Part shown: piece by piece, positions 21,258 to 30,615 of the stretch
How the letters are laid out: each line of letters starts with the position of its first letter
How positions within the stretch are numbered: position 1 is the stretch's first letter
Source: WHTK01 sp965197795
Lineage (GTDB): Bacteria; Chloroflexota; Dehalococcoidia; DSTF01; WHTK01
Assembly (NCBI GenBank): GCA_965197795.1
Contig: OZ240228.1
Coordinates: 2,914,001 to 2,978,000, forward strand
Direction of reading: 5' to 3'
Length of the DNA stretch: 64,000 nt
The notes under the pieces: generated by a model
What the model was told of the DNA's origin: nothing
Seen by the model: the letters and a program-made list of their open reading frames with translations, nothing else
Database searches by the model: none
Made by a program: the position numbers and the translations under genes

Positions 21258-22268
21258 ATGGCTGCCTGTATCGTCGGCGTTGGCAAGTACTTGCCCACCA
21301 GGGTCCTCTCCAACGCCGATCTAGAGGCCATGGTCGAAACCACGGATGAGTGGATCGTCGACCGCACCGGCATCCGCGAACGACGGATCGCCGCCGAGGA
21401 TGAAACAACCGCTACCCTCGGCTCCGAAGCTGCCAAGATGGCGCTTGAAACCGCCGGTCTGCGTCCGGACCAGATCGATCTGATCATCTGCGCCACCTGC
21501 TCTCCGGATGGCATGTTTCCCGCCTCGGCCTCGCTGATTCAGGAGAGACTCGGCGCGCGGGAAGCTGCCGCATTCGACGTCAACGCAGCCTGCACGGGAT
21601 TCCTCGTCGCGCTGGCCACTGCCTCACAGTTCGTTAACTCGGGTGTCTACGAGCGTGTCCTGGTCGTCGGGGCCGAGGTGCTGTCACGCATCATCGATTG
21701 GTCGGACCGATCGACCTGCGTCCTGTTCGGTGACGGCGCGGGCGCGGTCATCCTGGAGCAGGGTGATTCGGGTGGCGTTGGGCCGGCCGTCCTCAAGAGC
21801 GACGGTTCCCGCGCAGAGGTGCTCTATGCCCGCGGGCCGGCCAGTTCGCCCATCGCTCAGAACGAGGGCTGCTGCATCGTCATGGATGGCCGCGAGGTCT
21901 TCAAGTTTGCCGTGCGCGCCATGGAGGACGTGGCTCGACAAGCTATAGAGCAAGCCGGTCTGATACCGGCAGACATCGACTACGTGGTGCCGCACCAGGC
22001 CAACCAACGCATCATCTCGGCCGTCGGCAAGGCCCTGGACCTGGCGCCCGAGCGCATGATTACGAATGTGGAGCGCTACGGAAACACGTCCTCAGCATCG
22101 ATACCCGTGGCACTTTGCGAAGCGTGGGAAGACGGCCGCTTCAAGCCAGGCGACCGAATGGCGTTCGTCGCCTTCGGCGGTGGGTTGGTCTGGGGAGCCT
22201 CCTTGATCGAGTGGACTGCCCTCGGTTCCCGCTTCGCTACGGCCAACGTCGAAGCCGCCCGTCGATAA
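21258..22268 (+). CDS. fabH: Beta-ketoacyl-ACP synthase III
   Basis: Starts fatty acid synthesis by condensing acyl-CoA with malonyl-ACP. 336 residues with the thiolase fold. Catalytic Cys112 in NAACTGF, the His in VPHQANQRI near 250, and the Asn in ERYGNTSSAS near 280. The N-terminal GVGKYLPTRVLSN segment is standard. It is divergent from hrcA and followed by folC and fabF, with only 27 and 24 bases between, so these three form an operon. Confidence 0.96.
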   Translation: MAACIVGVGKYLPTRVLSNADLEAMVETTDEWIVDRTGIRERRIAAEDETTATLGSEAAKMALETAGLRPDQIDLIICATCSPDGMFPASASLIQERLGAREAAAFDVNAACTGFLVALATASQFVNSGVYERVLVVGAEVLSRIIDWSDRSTCVLFGDGAGAVILEQGDSGGVGPAVLKSDGSRAEVLYARGPASSPIAQNEGCCIVMDGREVFKFAVRAMEDVARQAIEQAGLIPADIDYVVPHQANQRIISAVGKALDLAPERMITNVERYGNTSSASIPVALCEAWEDGRFKPGDRMAFVAFGGGLVWGASLIEWTALGSRFATANVEAARR

Positions 22269-22295
22269 CCGGCCGATAGTCGGAAGAAGTCTCTC

Positions 22296-23627
22296 GTGGA
22301 CTACGTCGAAGCCCTGGCGTACCTGTATAGCCTCGCAGATTTCGAGCGCAGCGGACGCTACTCGAGCCGCACCGACCTCGACCCCGTGGTCGCGTTGCTG
22401 CACGAATTGGACGACCCGCATCTCGGGAGGCTGACGGTACATATCGCCGGCAGCAAGGGTAAGGGCAGCGTCGCGGCGATGATCGAGTCGATCCTACGCG
22501 CCTCCGGCCTGCGCACCGGCCTGTTCACGAGTCCCCACCTGCACCGTTTTCCGGAGCGCATTCAGGTCGACGGTCAGGCGGTGGCCCGGGACGAATTCGC
22601 CGCGGGATTGACCGAGGTTCGCGCCGCGGTGGAGCGGGCGACCGAGGCAGCGCCTGGCCGTCGAATCGTTACATTCGACGTGCTGACGGCGCTGGCGTTC
22701 CTGATCTACCGCAATCATGAGGTCGAAGCGCAGGTCATCGAGGTCGGCCTGGGCGGGTTGCTGGATTCGACCAACGTATTCGAGACTAAAGGCTGCAGCG
22801 TCATCACGAACATCGGGCTGGAGCACCGCGACATCCTCGGCAACACGATCCCGGAAATCGCGCGCCAGAAGGCGGGCATCATCGTGCCGGGCTGCCCTAC
22901 CATCATGGCGCCGCAGCGCGAGTCAGCGGCCGACGTGATCCGGGAGGTCGCCGCGGAGAAGGGCTCGCAGCTAACCGAGGTCGCTTTCGCCTGCAACCTG
23001 CGGCGCGATAGCGCCGGCAGCGAAAATCAGACGTTCCGGCTGCGGACACCGAAAGCCACGTACCAGGCGAAACTACCGTTGCTGGGCAAACACCAACTGG
23101 ACAACGCCGCAACGGCCGTGCTGGCGGTCGAAGCCCTGACCGAGGCTAGCATCGAAGTGAGCCAGCAGGCTGTGCAGCAGGGCCTGGAGACGTTGAGGTG
23201 GCCCGGCCGGATTGAAGTCCTCAAACGGCGCCCCTTGATCGTCGTCGATGCGGCCCACACGGCTGATTCGGCACGCCGTCTTGCAGACACGCTGCAGGAG
23301 TACCTGCGCCTCAGCCGCGCGACCCTCGTCATCGGCGTCATGGGCGACAAGGACCTCGAAGGCCTGGCCTCGGCGATCGAGCCGGCTGCGCTTCGGGTCA
23401 TCGCCACACAGGCCGATCACCCACGAGCGCTCGCGGCCGAAACTGTAGCGCAGACGTTTCGGGCCCTGAGTGTCGAAACATTCGTCGAGCCGAAGCTCGG
23501 CGCCGCCATCGACATGGCGACCAGCCTCTCGACTGGGTCAGACGCGGTTGTTATCCTCGGTTCAGTCGCTCTCGCTGGTGAGGCGAGGGCGTATATTCTT
23601 GGTCTGGAGCGCGATCTCCCGGTCTGA
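22296..23627 (+). CDS. folC: Folylpolyglutamate synthase / dihydrofolate synthase
   Basis: Adds glutamate to (dihydro)folate, ATP-dependent, Mur-ligase fold, 443 residues. P-loop GSKGKGSVAAMIES at about residues 51-64, SPHLHRFPERI near 85, the Mur-ligase Mg/Lys region near GLGGLLDSTNVFE, LEHRDILGNTIPEIARQKAG near 175, and DAAHTADS in the C-terminal domain. It starts with GTG at 22296, GGAAGAAG upstream. It sits between two fatty acid genes, a link seen in other bacteria (folC near accD). Confidence 0.93.
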   Translation: MDYVEALAYLYSLADFERSGRYSSRTDLDPVVALLHELDDPHLGRLTVHIAGSKGKGSVAAMIESILRASGLRTGLFTSPHLHRFPERIQVDGQAVARDEFAAGLTEVRAAVERATEAAPGRRIVTFDVLTALAFLIYRNHEVEAQVIEVGLGGLLDSTNVFETKGCSVITNIGLEHRDILGNTIPEIARQKAGIIVPGCPTIMAPQRESAADVIREVAAEKGSQLTEVAFACNLRRDSAGSENQTFRLRTPKATYQAKLPLLGKHQLDNAATAVLAVEALTEASIEVSQQAVQQGLETLRWPGRIEVLKRRPLIVVDAAHTADSARRLADTLQEYLRLSRATLVIGVMGDKDLEGLASAIEPAALRVIATQADHPRALAAETVAQTFRALSVETFVEPKLGAAIDMATSLSTGSDAVVILGSVALAGEARAYILGLERDLPV

Positions 23628-23651
23628 GAGCCGTCGCCGACGGAGGCAAGC

Positions 23652-24914
23652 ATGGCAGCAAATCTGAAGAACGGCCGTCGCGTTGTGATCACCGGGATGG
23701 GCGCCTTGACGCCGCTCGGTAACAGCGTCGACGAGTTCTGGCAGGGCTGTGTAGAAGGACGCTCGGGCATCGACTGGATCACGCTGTTCGATAGCAGCGC
23801 GTACCCTATCAAGGTCGACGGTGAAGTGCGCAACTTCGACCCGCAAGACTACATGGACCGCAAGGAAGCGCGGCGCATGGCGCGCTTCAGCCAGCTTTCC
23901 GTCGCCGCCGCCCGCATGGCGCTCGATGATTCTGAAATCAATCTCGAGAAGGAAGACACCACGCGTGTCGGGGTGCTCCTGGGCAACGGCAACGGCGGCT
24001 ACCCGGAGACCGACGACGCGATGCGGACGATCATGACCAAGGGCGGCAACCGCCTGGACCCGTTCTACATGTCGAAGATCCTGCCCAACATCGCCGCGGC
24101 GCAGGTTGGCATGCAGTTTGGCCTGCGTGGCTACAACAACACCGTCACCACGGCCTGCGCCGCCGGCACGCAAGCGCTGGGTGACGCACTCGATATCATT
24201 CGCCTGGGCCGGACCGACGTCATGGTCGCGGGCGGCGGCGAGGCCGGCATCTGTGAGCTGGGCCTGGCCGCGTTCCACATCATGCGCGCCCTGTCGACCC
24301 GGGAAGACGAGCCCTTGAAAGCATCGCGCCCGTTCGACCAGGACCGCGACGGCTTCGTCTGCGCCGAGGGCGCCGCGCTCTTCGTCCTGGAGTCGTTGGA
24401 GCACGCAGAGCGCCGCGGCGCTCACATCCTGGCAGAGCTGGCCGGCTACGGCGCTACCTCGGACGCTTATCACGTCGTAGCGCCGTGCGTCGACGGCGAG
24501 GGTGCTCAACGTGCCATGAACGAAGCGATCGCGGACGCGGGCCTGACGCCGGATGACATCGACTACATCAACGCTCACGGCACGTCGACGGCAGCGAACG
24601 ACGCGTCCGAGACCTTGGCCATCAAGGGTGTGTTCGGTGAGCGTGCTTACGACCTGCCGATCAGCTCGACAAAGTCGATGATCGGCCACGCCCTGGGCGC
24701 GTCCGGCGCCATCGAGTCAGTCGCATCGCTCAAGGCGATCGAGACGGGCATCATCCCGCCCACGATCAATTACGAGAATCAGGATCCGGACTGCGACCTC
24801 GACTACGTGCCGAATAGCTCACGCAAGGTCCAGGGAGTGCGGGCCGTACTCAAGAACAGCTTTGGGTTCGGCGGGCAGAACGCTTGCCTAGTCTTCAAGC
24901 GGTACGAGGAATAA
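23652..24914 (+). CDS. fabF: Beta-ketoacyl-ACP synthase II
   Basis: Elongating condensing enzyme of fatty acid synthesis, 420 residues. Catalytic Cys169 in TTACAAGTQAL, first His in NAHGTSTAAND, second His in SMIGHALGASG; this Cys-His-His triad defines elongating KAS enzymes. ATG 23652 has GGAGG upstream. Third gene of the fabH-folC-fabF unit; a terminator hairpin lies 100 bases downstream. Confidence 0.96.
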   Translation: MAANLKNGRRVVITGMGALTPLGNSVDEFWQGCVEGRSGIDWITLFDSSAYPIKVDGEVRNFDPQDYMDRKEARRMARFSQLSVAAARMALDDSEINLEKEDTTRVGVLLGNGNGGYPETDDAMRTIMTKGGNRLDPFYMSKILPNIAAAQVGMQFGLRGYNNTVTTACAAGTQALGDALDIIRLGRTDVMVAGGGEAGICELGLAAFHIMRALSTREDEPLKASRPFDQDRDGFVCAEGAALFVLESLEHAERRGAHILAELAGYGATSDAYHVVAPCVDGEGAQRAMNEAIADAGLTPDDIDYINAHGTSTAANDASETLAIKGVFGERAYDLPISSTKSMIGHALGASGAIESVASLKAIETGIIPPTINYENQDPDCDLDYVPNSSRKVQGVRAVLKNSFGFGGQNACLVFKRYEE

Positions 24915-25016
24915 GCGCACGTATCGCCAGGAAACCTGATATCGAATGCATCTGGACAGCCGATCATGAGCAGCCGATAATCTTAATCATGACTGTCGGA
25001 ACGACTTCACGGACTT

Positions 25017-25050
25017 AGCACTCGGCCAGAACGCCGGGTGCTTTTTGCTT
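25017..25050 (+). terminator. Intrinsic terminator after fabF
   Basis: Stem AGCACTCGG / CCGGGTGCT (nine pairs with one G-T) around an 8-base loop, followed by TTTTTGCTTTT. A strong plus-strand terminator, just ahead of the ribosome binding site of the next gene. Confidence 0.85.
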
Positions 25051-25063
25051 TTAGGAGGCTTCT

Positions 25064-25318
25064 GTGAACTCAAGCGTCATCGGCAAGATCGAAAAGGCGA
25101 AGCGGTATGCCCGGGAGCGCGAGCGCATGCAGTTCAGCGCCCTCAGCGTGCACTTCCACGGCGAGAACGACGACCACGAGGTCACCTTCGCCGACGAGAA
25201 ATGGCATTGCACCTGTGAATTCTTCGAAGGGCATGGAACCTGCGCGCACTCGATGGCGCTGGAGCACGTCCTGGAAGGCATGCTGCCCGTAACACCCTCG
25301 CACCTGCAACACGCCTGA
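25064..25318 (+). CDS. SWIM zinc-finger mini-protein
   Basis: 84 residues containing only a SWIM-type zinc finger: Cys49-x-Cys51-x8-Cys60-x-His62 (CTCEFFEGHGTCAHSMAL). SWIM fingers usually sit within larger DNA-binding or ATPase proteins, so a stand-alone copy is notable. The N-terminus is basic and helical (IEKAKRYARERERMQF). It starts with GTG at 25064 and has a strong AGGAGG. Likely binds DNA or a protein partner; the function is unknown. Confidence 0.8.
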   Translation: MNSSVIGKIEKAKRYARERERMQFSALSVHFHGENDDHEVTFADEKWHCTCEFFEGHGTCAHSMALEHVLEGMLPVTPSHLQHA

Positions 25319-25414
25319 CGCGGTCGCTGCCGGTGACGGGGTGCCCGTTGACGGCAGTCGTTGACACGCGTTAGCGCCTTCGCGAAGCGACCGGCATCGA
25401 CTGCTCCAGACGCG

Positions 25415-26371
25415 TCAGACGTTTCTTGGTGTCGCCTTTCGCTGCGGTTCAACCTCGAGCCGCTGCCGGAAGTACTCAACGGTCCGGCGCAGCCCCTCTT
25501 CGAGGCCTACCTTCGCCTGCCATCCGGTCGCTTCGCGCAAACGCTGGGACGAGGCGTAAAGCGCCGGGACGTCGCCGACTCGGTCGCCGAGGTCATCGAT
25601 GCGCAGCGGCCGGCCAATGATGTCCGTGACCGCTTGCAGCACTTCCTTCACTTTGGTGCCCTTCTCGGAGCCTACGTTGAAGTAATTGAGCCCCTTCCGA
25701 TCCAAAACGGCGACGTGGGCCCGGGCCAAATCCTCGACGTAGATGTAGTCGCGCACCTGCTCGCCCTGCCAGTAGATCGGTACGGGACGGTCAGTTAGCG
25801 CCGCCTGAACGACGTTAGGGATCAGGTGGGTCTCCGGCTGACACAGCTCGTTGGGACCGTAGGGGTTGAAGTAACGCAAGATCGTCGCGTCGAAACCGTG
25901 CAAGCGCTGGTAGGCCGCCACGAAAGCCTCCGCCGACACCTTCGAGGCGCCGTACGGGTTGGACTGCACACCCAGGGGGTCGTCCTCGCGGAGTGGCAAT
26001 TTGCCGGGAAGGCCGTAGACCGTCGCTGACGAAGAGAAAACGATGCGCTCCACCTCGGCCAGCCGCATCGATTCAAGGAGCCGCACCGTGTTAACGACGT
26101 TGTTCTCGGCGAACTCGACCGGCCGTTCCACGGATAAGGGAACTGGTACCAGCCCGGCTAGATGAATTACGACGTCGTGGCCGGCCAGCCAACCGGGCAG
26201 ATGCCGCTGACTCTTGAGGTCGCCCTTTACGAGGAGAGCGCCACGGGGCACCAGCTCGCGGTGGCCCGACGAGAGGTTGTCCAGCACGGTAACTTGATGG
26301 CCGGCCTCGAGCAGTTGGCGGGTGACATGACTGCCCAGAAATCCCGCGCCGCCGGTTACAAACACGCGCAT
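25415..26371 (-). CDS. NAD-dependent nucleotide-sugar epimerase/dehydratase (GalE-like)
   Basis: 318 residues, extended SDR. Cofactor motif TGGAGFLGSH at residues 6-15, ATVYG with a catalytic Ser/Thr before it, and YGASK (Tyr-x-x-x-Lys). FNPYGPNE and the late VRDYIYVEDLARAHV are typical of UDP-glucose 4-epimerase or related enzymes. The exact sugar is not predictable. It is divergent from the sigma-factor gene. Confidence 0.85.
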   Translation of the reverse strand: MRVFVTGGAGFLGSHVTRQLLEAGHQVTVLDNLSSGHRELVPRGALLVKGDLKSQRHLPGWLAGHDVVIHLAGLVPVPLSVERPVEFAENNVVNTVRLLESMRLAEVERIVFSSSATVYGLPGKLPLREDDPLGVQSNPYGASKVSAEAFVAAYQRLHGFDATILRYFNPYGPNELCQPETHLIPNVVQAALTDRPVPIYWQGEQVRDYIYVEDLARAHVAVLDRKGLNYFNVGSEKGTKVKEVLQAVTDIIGRPLRIDDLGDRVGDVPALYASSQRLREATGWQAKVGLEEGLRRTVEYFRQRLEVEPQRKATPRNV

Positions 26372-26483
26372 TAGAGCTGCATGTTAGCCCGGCATCCAGC
26401 TACCAGAAAGCAGGGCTTCCCCGATGTCGCCCACGGGTGAGGCTAATTAACCTTTTGAATTGACGAGCCGTTGTTATGTGTAG

Positions 26484-26528
26484 AAGTCTCGGACTGGAGA
26501 CTTCGTCCGTGCGTCCGCGTTGGACGCA
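26484..26528 (+). promoter_or_regulatory. Two tandem hairpins upstream of the sigma-factor gene
   Basis: AAGTCTC (26484-26490) pairs with GAGACTT (26497-26503), and TGCGTCC (26510-26516) pairs with GGACGCA (26522-26528). Both are perfect 7-bp stems with loops of 6 and 5 bases. They fall in the likely 5' untranslated region, about 50-95 bases before the ATG. No T-run follows, so they are not terminators. Role unknown. Confidence 0.4.
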
Positions 26529-26578
26529 GGTGCAAAGGCGGGATATCATTGGCTCGTTTTCCACTTCCCGGTAACAGG

Positions 26579-27187
26579 ATGATGAGAACCTTTTCCAAGG
26601 CCGAGACCAGCACCGACTGGGAACCACAGCGTCAGATTATTGATGCTGCTCAGAATGGTGACCTGGAAGCCCTTGGAACGCTCTACGACGCCCATATCAA
26701 TCAGGTCTATCGCTATGCACTTGCGCGCCTGGGCAACGTCCAGGACGCGGAGGACGTTGTCGGCGAGATCTTCATAAAGATGCTCAATGGCCTGCCAAAG
26801 TACCAGTGGCGCAAAGTTCCCTTCGCGGCCTGGCTCATGCGCATCGCCCACAACGAAGTCATCAGCTTTACGAGGCGCAACGGCCGTCGCTCTAACGATA
26901 CGGAGCTGCCGGAGGACATCCTCGATCGCGGCACGATCAACGACCCCGTAGAAAACGCCGAGCGCCAGCTGGCGCTGGAAGACTTGCGCAACGCCGTCGA
27001 ATTGCTGCCCGAGGCGCAGCGCGAGGTGATCATCCTGCGCTTCGCTTCCGGCCTTTCCGTGGCCGACACCGCAAAGGCCCTGGGCAAGCAAGAGAACAAC
27101 GTCAAGGTGCTCCAGCACAAGGGGATGCAGCGTCTACAAGTACTGATGTCGCCCAAGTATCCGGAGCTGGTGCAAAAACACCCATGA
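26579..27187 (+). CDS. ECF-type RNA polymerase sigma factor
   Basis: About 202 residues, regions 2 and 4 only. Region 2: ALGTLYDAHINQVYRYALAR and DAEDVVGEIFIKM; region 4: LPEAQREVIILRFASGLSVA with the helix-turn-helix ADTAKALGKQENNVKVLQHK. ATG 26579 is doubled (ATG ATG); an in-frame TTG lies further upstream. Its TGA overlaps the ATG of the next gene by four bases, coupling it to the membrane anti-sigma-like protein. Confidence 0.9.
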   Translation: MMRTFSKAETSTDWEPQRQIIDAAQNGDLEALGTLYDAHINQVYRYALARLGNVQDAEDVVGEIFIKMLNGLPKYQWRKVPFAAWLMRIAHNEVISFTRRNGRRSNDTELPEDILDRGTINDPVENAERQLALEDLRNAVELLPEAQREVIILRFASGLSVADTAKALGKQENNVKVLQHKGMQRLQVLMSPKYPELVQKHP

Positions 27188-28461
27188 GCAAGACACGCAT
27201 CGAACAGATGCTTCAGGAGTGCCTCGACGGATACGAGGCCGGCTTGACGCCGGAGGAGTGCCTGTCTGCTTATCCTGGCCGGCGCGTCGAGCTTGAGCCG
27301 CTGTTGAGGCAGGCGCTTTCATTGCGCGTGGCTTACGCGACCAGCCCCAGCGAGGAGGTCCGGCACGAGGCCCGCGAGCAGCTAATGTTCGCCGCCGGAC
27401 GCGACGTCAGGCTGGCGCTGGCCCGTGAGGCTGATCCCAACTTCATCCTGCAGGAGCGCACGCGGTTCCTCAATGTCGCCGGCGCCGCTGCTCAGGAAGC
27501 CTTGCGCGACGTTTCTCCGCCACGGCTGGCGTTCTGGGTCAACGCCCGTCGCCGCCTCCTGGAAACAGCTGCCAACGCCGCGCCTACTCCAGTCCGGCGC
27601 TTCAGAGGAATGCTGCGCTACTCGCTGACCGCGGCCATCGTTGCAATCGTAATCAGCGCGGTTGCCATCGCATCGCTCGGCGGCGATACCTCAAACGACT
27701 CGCCAGACACGCAGCTCGCGGCGCTGGAGCAAGAGATATCCAGCATCGAGCAGCGCACACAGCAGGGCCAGCCGATCGCAGCCGGAGAGCTGGAAGACCT
27801 CGCGGAGAAGACCAGCCTGATTACGAACACCATCGACGGTCAGGACCTCGAACGCGCCGAGAAGATCGGCGGCTTGATCCTGCGTCAGCAGGAAGTGGTC
27901 GCCCAGCAGATTTCGACCGACGAGCAGCTTCTGCTGGAGGCGCAGCAGAAGCTGCTGGAGGCACAGCAGCAACTCCTAGCCGCGGCCATCGCCTCGCCGA
28001 CGGTCGCCGCCGTCGTTGTCGACCCAACCGAAGAGGCGACGTCACCAGTGGAAGAGGATCCGCCCGATCCCACACCGACACCTGAACTGGCTCCTAACGA
28101 GGTCCGTGTGGGGTCAACCGTGGACGACACGCACGGCCTGGTATGGCAGCAAGTCAGCACCGAAAGTATCAACTTCGTGATGCCGGAAAGCTGGCGTCTG
28201 CTGCTTGAGCCCGGCGTAGATGGCACCCTGATTCAGACTTCGCTGGTCCTCGCATTTGAGACCGACGGCGAGGATCCGATATTCGTCCTGATCACACAGC
28301 AGGGCGAGGCCATCGCACGGGTGAATCAGGTTGCCCTCCGGTTGCGAGGCCCCGGGCCCGACGGCGCCACCGTTGCCGCAGAGACGCTCGCCGACTTCGG
28401 CGAGGTCGGCCTGGCACTGCATCACTTCGTCCTCTCCATCAGCCTGGCGGAAACCCCTTAG
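27184..28461 (+). CDS. Membrane-anchored anti-sigma-like regulatory protein
   Basis: 425 residues. The cytoplasmic N-terminus (LQECLDGYEAGLTPEECLSA, then LEPLLRQALSLR) matches the short helical domain found on Chloroflexota proteins paired with ECF sigma factors. One membrane helix lies at about residues 146-166 (YSLTAAIVAIVISAVAIASL). Next come a Gln/Glu-rich coiled coil (LLLEAQQKLLEAQQQLLAAA), a proline-rich acidic linker, and an extracytoplasmic C-terminal domain of about 110 residues ending VGLALHHFVLSISLAETP. Translationally coupled to the sigma gene. Anti-sigma role is inferred from context. Confidence 0.6.
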   Translation: MSKTRIEQMLQECLDGYEAGLTPEECLSAYPGRRVELEPLLRQALSLRVAYATSPSEEVRHEAREQLMFAAGRDVRLALAREADPNFILQERTRFLNVAGAAAQEALRDVSPPRLAFWVNARRRLLETAANAAPTPVRRFRGMLRYSLTAAIVAIVISAVAIASLGGDTSNDSPDTQLAALEQEISSIEQRTQQGQPIAAGELEDLAEKTSLITNTIDGQDLERAEKIGGLILRQQEVVAQQISTDEQLLLEAQQKLLEAQQQLLAAAIASPTVAAVVVDPTEEATSPVEEDPPDPTPTPELAPNEVRVGSTVDDTHGLVWQQVSTESINFVMPESWRLLLEPGVDGTLIQTSLVLAFETDGEDPIFVLITQQGEAIARVNQVALRLRGPGPDGATVAAETLADFGEVGLALHHFVLSISLAETP

Positions 28462-28573
28462 GGAATTAAGGGGAACACCTACTACACCAGACTCGCAAAG
28501 CAGCCGATAGTACCGCTAGGACCAGACGGTCAAGGACCGCTGGTTGTCTGCGTCCTTTACTCCAGGAGGGAGA

Positions 28574-30606
28574 ATGATGGTTCGAGTGGGAGCTTCGGTG
28601 AACCAGGAGCACGACGGCCAAGACACGCAACAGGACGAACCCTGGACTCACCTCATCAACGACGCAGTCAAGGACTTCGTTCAAGCGATTACTGAGTCGT
28701 CGCAGAAACTCGCAACGGCAGCCGAGCAATTCGCCGGTCAGTCCCTGAGCATGATCGACAACGCGACGAGCAAGGCCGAAGGCTCCGCCGGCGTCAGCGG
28801 TCAGATGGCCGAAGCCGCCGAGAAGGCAGCATCAGAAGCCCAGCAAGCCGCCGAATCCCTTCAGGCCGCAGTCAATGAAGCCGGCGAGCAGATCCGGAAC
28901 GAAACGCGCAACAGCATCGACGAAGCGCTGGCGCAGGCACGCGAAGTTCAGCAGGTGAGCGAGCGCGCCAAAGCAGAAATGCGGCAGCAGGCCGAAGAAT
29001 TGGTCCAGCGCATCGAGCGCTCCAGCGAGGGCAGCCAGGAGGTCATCCGCGCCGCCCAACTGGCTACCGAGGAGGTCCGACAGGCGGCTGTAAGTGTCAG
29101 CGAGACATCTCGCAGCGTCGACGCCTCCGTGGCCGACGCACAGGCAGCCGCTGTACAAGCTAGCAGCGCCGCGGAGCGAACTGAAAGCCAGGCCAATAGC
29201 GCCGCGGCCACCGCATCCAACCTCGAACGAGTTCTACAGGAAGCCCGCGGTATCTCCGTGCGAATGGAAGAGCAGGCCGGCGACGTAAGCAGTGCGATGG
29301 AAGCGGCGCAGACCGCCGCCGAAGCAGCGAACTCTGCCGCCCAGCTCGTCGGAGAGCACGTAAGTCAGGCGACATCGGTGGTTGAAGCCGGACAGCGCAC
29401 CGCGCAGCAGGCGCAGGAAACCGGTGAGCATATCGAATCCACCGCCGCGAACTTCGAAGCCACGCTTAACGACGTGCGAGCCGTGGCAGAGCGGACACGC
29501 GAAGCCATCGCGCGCATCGACGAAACCGCCGAAAGCGCCACGTCGGCCGCGAGCAGCGCCCAACGGCATCGCAGTCCGCTCTCGAAGCGGCTCAGCGTGC
29601 CGAGCAAGCTGGCGCGAATCAGAAGCTCGGACAAGAAGCCGACACACTACTCGAGAGACTGGAAAACGACTACCAGCTTCTGACTCGCTGGTACAAGAGC
29701 TGTCTTCTCGAATCAGCTCAATGGCAAGCGTCGCGGCATCCCAGATTGAAGAAGCTGAGCCGCCGGTTGACGAAACGCAGACCTGGGAACCAATGAGGCG
29801 CCGCCCTTCGAGTCATACGAAGAGCCGCTAGCCCAAGAACCAACGCTCGAGCCGGCTCCCGAGCCGCCTTACATGGCTGAGGTATCAGCGGAACCCCTGG
29901 TTGCAACCGTTCAAGCACCCCCAGCCAGTCAGGAATCAAACGTCGCGAACCCGGCCTGGATCGAGAAAACGATCTCCTACCCGGCCCCGGATGCGAGCGA
30001 GGCAGCGCTGGATGAGACGGCGGTCCAAACGCCCTCTTCACAGCCAGAGGCGGCACAAGAATCCACGGAAGGCGAGCCGGCGGCTCCGTCCTGGGGCGCT
30101 GTCGAGTCTGCACCGCAGGCAGCGGCCCTTGAGCCGGCGCCGGCCAGCATGGACTCAACCGAGATCGTCGAGGAAGCTGCGCAACCAGAGCCGGCCGCCT
30201 GGACGACAGAGCCCGCGGACAGCATCGAGTCTGCCACCTCAGAGCTAAAAGACGAGTCGTTGCCTTCTGCGACTGAACCTGGTCAGGCTCAACCGAGTCG
30301 ACGGACATGGAGCCACCTGCTGCCGTTGCCGACCAGCAGCCAACGCTGTCTGGACGTATCCAGGTCAACATTTCTCCGGTGCCGGACTTCGACCGTCTGC
30401 TCAGTCTGGACAGCGCCGTGAGCCGCGTTGACAGCGTGCAGACCGTGACGCTGGCCGATTACGCCCAGGAGGAAGTCACCTTCCGAATCGACCTGGCGAG
30501 TCCGCTGGATGCCGTCGACTTCGCGCGCCAAGTAGCTGAAGCAGCGGGCATGAGCAACGAAGTAGCAGAGGCCGACACCAACTCCTTAACGCTTTGCCTC
30601 GCCTAG
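28574..30606 (+). pseudogene. Ala/Gln-rich coiled-coil protein with conserved C-terminal domain, four frameshifts
   Basis: ATG 28574 has GGAGGGAGA upstream. About 340 residues of Ala/Glu/Gln heptads (SAGVSGQMAEAAEKAASEAQ and so on) resemble the rod of a methyl-accepting protein or a polar scaffold, with no membrane helix. An acidic Pro/Glu linker of about 150 residues follows, then a conserved alpha/beta domain of about 80 residues (GRIQVNISPVPDFDRLLSLD to FARQVAEAAGMSNEVA). Single missing bases near 29570, 29685, 29791 and 30297 break the frame; restored, the protein has about 677 residues. It lies 110 bases after the anti-sigma-like gene. Confidence 0.6.
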
Positions 30607-30615
30607 GAGGGCTGC

